Shown: positions 62,196-64,000 of the stretch, piece after piece
Layout: the number at the start of each line of letters is the position of its first letter
How positions within the stretch are numbered: the first letter of the stretch is position 1
Assembly: GCA_016794345.1 (NCBI GenBank)
Contig: JAEUKE010000117.1
Coordinates: forward strand, 124,001 to 188,000
Reading direction: 5' to 3'
Source: Myxococcales bacterium
Lineage (GTDB): Bacteria; Myxococcota_A; Polyangia; Polyangiales; Polyangiaceae
Length of the DNA stretch: 64,000 bases
Position numbers and translations under genes: made by a program
Notes under the pieces: model-generated
Database searches by the model: none
What the model was told of the DNA's origin: nothing
The model's input: only the letters and a program-made list of their open reading frames with translations

Positions 62196-62879
62196 GTGGA
62201 AACCACGACCACCGAACAGCCGCCGCCGCCGAGTGAGGCTCCGCCCGGACCGCTGGCCGATCAGCCACCGCTGATCCGGCGTGGGCTCATCGGCCTCGCG
62301 GTCGTGCTCTCGGCCTTTGGCCTGGTCGGCGCCGCGCTCTCGCCGTACCTCCTGGTCAAGCACCCGCTCGCGCTCGTGGCGCTCTCCCCCGATGGGCGGC
62401 ACCTGCTCCTCGTCGCGTCGCAGGTCGATCTGCTGTCGCTGCTGCTCGTCTCGGTTCCTCGACGCGCGCTCGCCTTGCTCGCGACCTTCGGTGTCGGGGG
62501 GGTCTACGGGTACCGCTTCCTGCGCTGGGCCGAGGGGAGGCTCCCCCGGCTCGCGCGAGCCGCGATGTGGCTGAGCCGCGTCGTGCAGCGGGCCGGCCCG
62601 CTCCTCATCCTGATCTTCCCGCTGCACTCGCTCACCGCCCTCGGCGCGGCCTCGGGCATGCGGTTCCGATCGTTCTTGATGGTCGTGGTTCCGGCGCAGA
62701 TCCCGTTCGTCGTCGTGCACTACTACTTTGGCGGAGCGATCTCGGGGCTCACGGAGAGGCTCGTCGCCTTCCTCTCCGCCCACCTCGCCGAGAGCACGCT
62801 CGTCTGCACGGCCCTGGTCGCGCTCCAGCAGATCGTGAGCCGCTGGCGTCGCTACCGGCTCGCGGCGCGCGCGCGCTGA
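62196..62879 (+). CDS. Membrane protein with DedA/VTT-like features
   Basis: A 227-residue polytopic membrane protein from a GTG at 62196. A Pro-rich N-terminus is followed by helices at about 30-50 (LIGLAVVLSAFGLVGAALSPYLL), 62-100, 128-150 (LLILIFPLHSLTALGAASGM), 158-176 and 190-210. LSPYLLVKHPLALVALSP and FLMVVVPAQIPFVVVHYYF resemble re-entrant helices of DedA/VTT lipid-scramblase proteins, but the conserved DedA motifs are not all visible. Function unknown. Its 3' end overlaps the protease gene by 28 bases. Confidence 0.65.
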   Translation: METTTTEQPPPPSEAPPGPLADQPPLIRRGLIGLAVVLSAFGLVGAALSPYLLVKHPLALVALSPDGRHLLLVASQVDLLSLLLVSVPRRALALLATFGVGGVYGYRFLRWAEGRLPRLARAAMWLSRVVQRAGPLLILIFPLHSLTALGAASGMRFRSFLMVVVPAQIPFVVVHYYFGGAISGLTERLVAFLSAHLAESTLVCTALVALQQIVSRWRRYRLAARAR

Positions 62880-64000
62880 CGCGGCCGCCGCCTCCGAGCC
62901 CAAGCCGCGAGCGGGACGAGCATCGCAAACGCGCCGCCCGACGACGATGACGAAACCGTCATACAGTTGCAGCCGCCGTCGGCGCGAAAGGGCCCCGTCG
63001 CGAGCGCGTCGACGCCGATCGGCAGGACCATCTCGTCGCCGATCTGCTGCCCGTCGTAGAGCACCCGCACGCGCATCTTCGTGCCGCCGGTCGCGTACGG
63101 CGCGGACAGGGCGAACGAAAACGTGCCGTGCCGGCTCTTCACCAGGGGCCTTGCGTAGAGGCCGCCCTCCACCTCGACGCGGAGCAGACTGCCGTCGAGC
63201 CCGCTCGCGACGCTCCCGTCCGCGCGCCGGAGCTGCACCAGCCCTTCGACCAGCCAGCTCGGGTCGGGGCGAGCGCTCGCGGCGCCGAGCACCCAGTAGC
63301 TCTGCGCGAGGTCGGGCGGCTCGCTCGACGGCTGCTCTTCCGCGAGGACCTGCAGCGCGTGACGCAGGTCGACGGCGCCGGCGCCCATCAAGACCCCCGA
63401 GCCCGTCTTGCCCTCGGGCTTGCGGGCGGATGCCTGCAGCACGTCGGTGACGAGGGCCTGCGTGAGGCTCGGGTCCTGCTCGAACAAGACGGCCACGGCG
63501 CCGGCCACGACGGGCGCGCTCATCGAGGTGCCGACGGCCAGCGCGTAGTGATCGCCCACCACGTAACACTTCGTGTCGTCGGGGCAGCTCGGCCCGTCGA
63601 ACATCCCGCCGGAGTGAGTTCGAGGATCGGCCTCCTCCGACATGGCCGAAGCGACGAACGCGCCCGGCGCAACGATCTCCGGCTTCATGACGCCGAGCGG
63701 CGTCGGCCCGCCGGCGCTGAAGTAGCAGAGGCTGTCGTCTTCGATCTCGCCGTCGTCGTCGGGCCCGAACGCGCTGATCGCGATGAGCGGCGAGCCCACC
63801 GGCACCCATTGGTGGCGGTTGAGCGTGCAGCCCACGCCGAGCAGCCGCGGATGGCTGGCCGGGGTGTTGATCGTGCCGGAGCGCTTGCCCGAGCGGAAAT
63901 ACGCGCCGTTCTCCGCCGCGTCGCCGGAGGCGGTGATCCACATCTGAACGTCGCCGTGGCCTTCGAGCAGCACGGCGAACTCGCCGCCCTCTTCCCACGA
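62852..64000 (-). CDS. C-terminal part of an S8 subtilisin-like serine protease with MYXO-CTERM-like tail (partial)
   Basis: At least 382 residues; the gene continues past the window's right edge, so the catalytic Asp and His are missing from view. The catalytic Ser is in GTSMSAPVVAGAVAVL, preceded by APGAFVASA, both standard for S8 proteases. A beta-sandwich domain follows (LQLRRADGSVASGLDGSLL, FSFALSAPYATGGTKMRVRVLYDG). The end reads GGCNC, a Ser-rich stretch, a hydrophobic segment (GAFAMLVPLAAW) and RRRRPRQR, the MYXO-CTERM layout for surface anchoring. Probably a secreted protease. Confidence 0.9.
   Translation of the reverse strand, partial: SWEEGGEFAVLLEGHGDVQMWITASGDAAENGAYFRSGKRSGTINTPASHPRLLGVGCTLNRHQWVPVGSPLIAISAFGPDDDGEIEDDSLCYFSAGGPTPLGVMKPEIVAPGAFVASAMSEEADPRTHSGGMFDGPSCPDDTKCYVVGDHYALAVGTSMSAPVVAGAVAVLFEQDPSLTQALVTDVLQASARKPEGKTGSGVLMGAGAVDLRHALQVLAEEQPSSEPPDLAQSYWVLGAASARPDPSWLVEGLVQLRRADGSVASGLDGSLLRVEVEGGLYARPLVKSRHGTFSFALSAPYATGGTKMRVRVLYDGQQIGDEMVLPIGVDALATGPFRADGGCNCMTVSSSSSGGAFAMLVPLAAWARRRRPRQRARAASR

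Noticed and set aside
60915..63998. Reading the aminotransferase as a 1027-residue protein fused to upstream sequence
   Set aside because: The extra N-terminal part runs antisense or out of frame through two other genes; the GTG at 62129 with GGAG is a better start.

Overview
The window reads as chromosomal DNA of a myxobacterium (Myxococcota, probably a Polyangiales-type genome). The evidence is a very high GC content with G/C-ending codons, two eukaryote-like Ser/Thr kinases with long C-terminal tails, many Ser/Thr/Pro-rich or Cys-rich lipoproteins, MYXO-CTERM-like C-terminal anchors on two secreted proteases, an OmpA protein with thrombospondin type-3 repeats, and AgmX/PglI-like TonB-C modules. 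I see no tRNA, rRNA, CRISPR array, insertion sequence or phage genes. Genes are densely packed, and no gene-free stretch exceeds about 300 bases. Because of the GC bias, most long antisense ORFs are shadows of real genes.

Layout. 1-3.4 kb: end of an SMP-30/NHL-like gene, a small secreted helical protein, then a HARE-HTH/degenerate Mrr-like protein coupled to a LolB-like lipoprotein. 3.7-9 kb: a Ser/Thr kinase convergent with alaS. 9-18.2 kb (minus strand): a HEAT-repeat secreted protein, a GH31 glycosidase, a PAS histidine kinase fused to a receiver, and two tandem paralogous outer-membrane barrel candidates. 18.5-29.7 kb (plus strand): an OmpA/TSP3 protein, a small zinc-ribbon protein, and two tandem giant VIT-VWA-TPR paralogs. 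29.7-35.7 kb: a broken beta-helix gene, an HD/condensation-like acyltransferase/GFA operon joined by 4-base overlaps, a kinase-PEGA operon and a Cys-rich lipoprotein. 35.8-41 kb: a class C beta-lactamase-like lipoprotein, a ClpB-like AAA+ protein fused to a release-factor-2-like module, and a small DUF697-like protein. 41-46 kb: lipoproteins, a GNAT, acyl-CoA dehydrogenase, class II glutamine amidotransferase, and a secreted HNH-like protein with atypical codon use. 46-52 kb (minus strand): a tightly coupled HD protein, lipoprotein, M64 metalloprotease, lipoprotein operon behind a secreted alpha-amylase. 52-57 kb: two divergent lipoproteins, a MerR/B12-domain regulator divergent from an ABC1/UbiB kinase, a renalase-like flavoprotein and a 53-aa membrane protein. 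57-64 kb: a second acyl-CoA dehydrogenase, an L,D-transpeptidase-like lipoprotein, MscS, an aminotransferase, a membrane protein and the C-terminal part of a subtilisin-like protease.

The item I would look at first is the AAA+/RF2 fusion at 37849-40572. It keeps RF2-like domains 1, 2 and the C-terminal end, but the stop-codon-reading SPF tripeptide is altered and the catalytic GGQ domain is missing. Both AAA+ modules are also altered: D1 has a degenerate Walker B and D2 has lost its GYVG pore loop. This suggests a ribosome- or tRNA-site-directed AAA+ machine, which I infer from architecture alone. Other noteworthy items are the HARE/Mrr-like protein, the MerR/B12-type regulator that has lost its cobalamin ligands, the tandem VIT-VWA giants, the secreted HNH-like protein in lower-GC DNA, and a small membrane protein gene that a length filter would miss.
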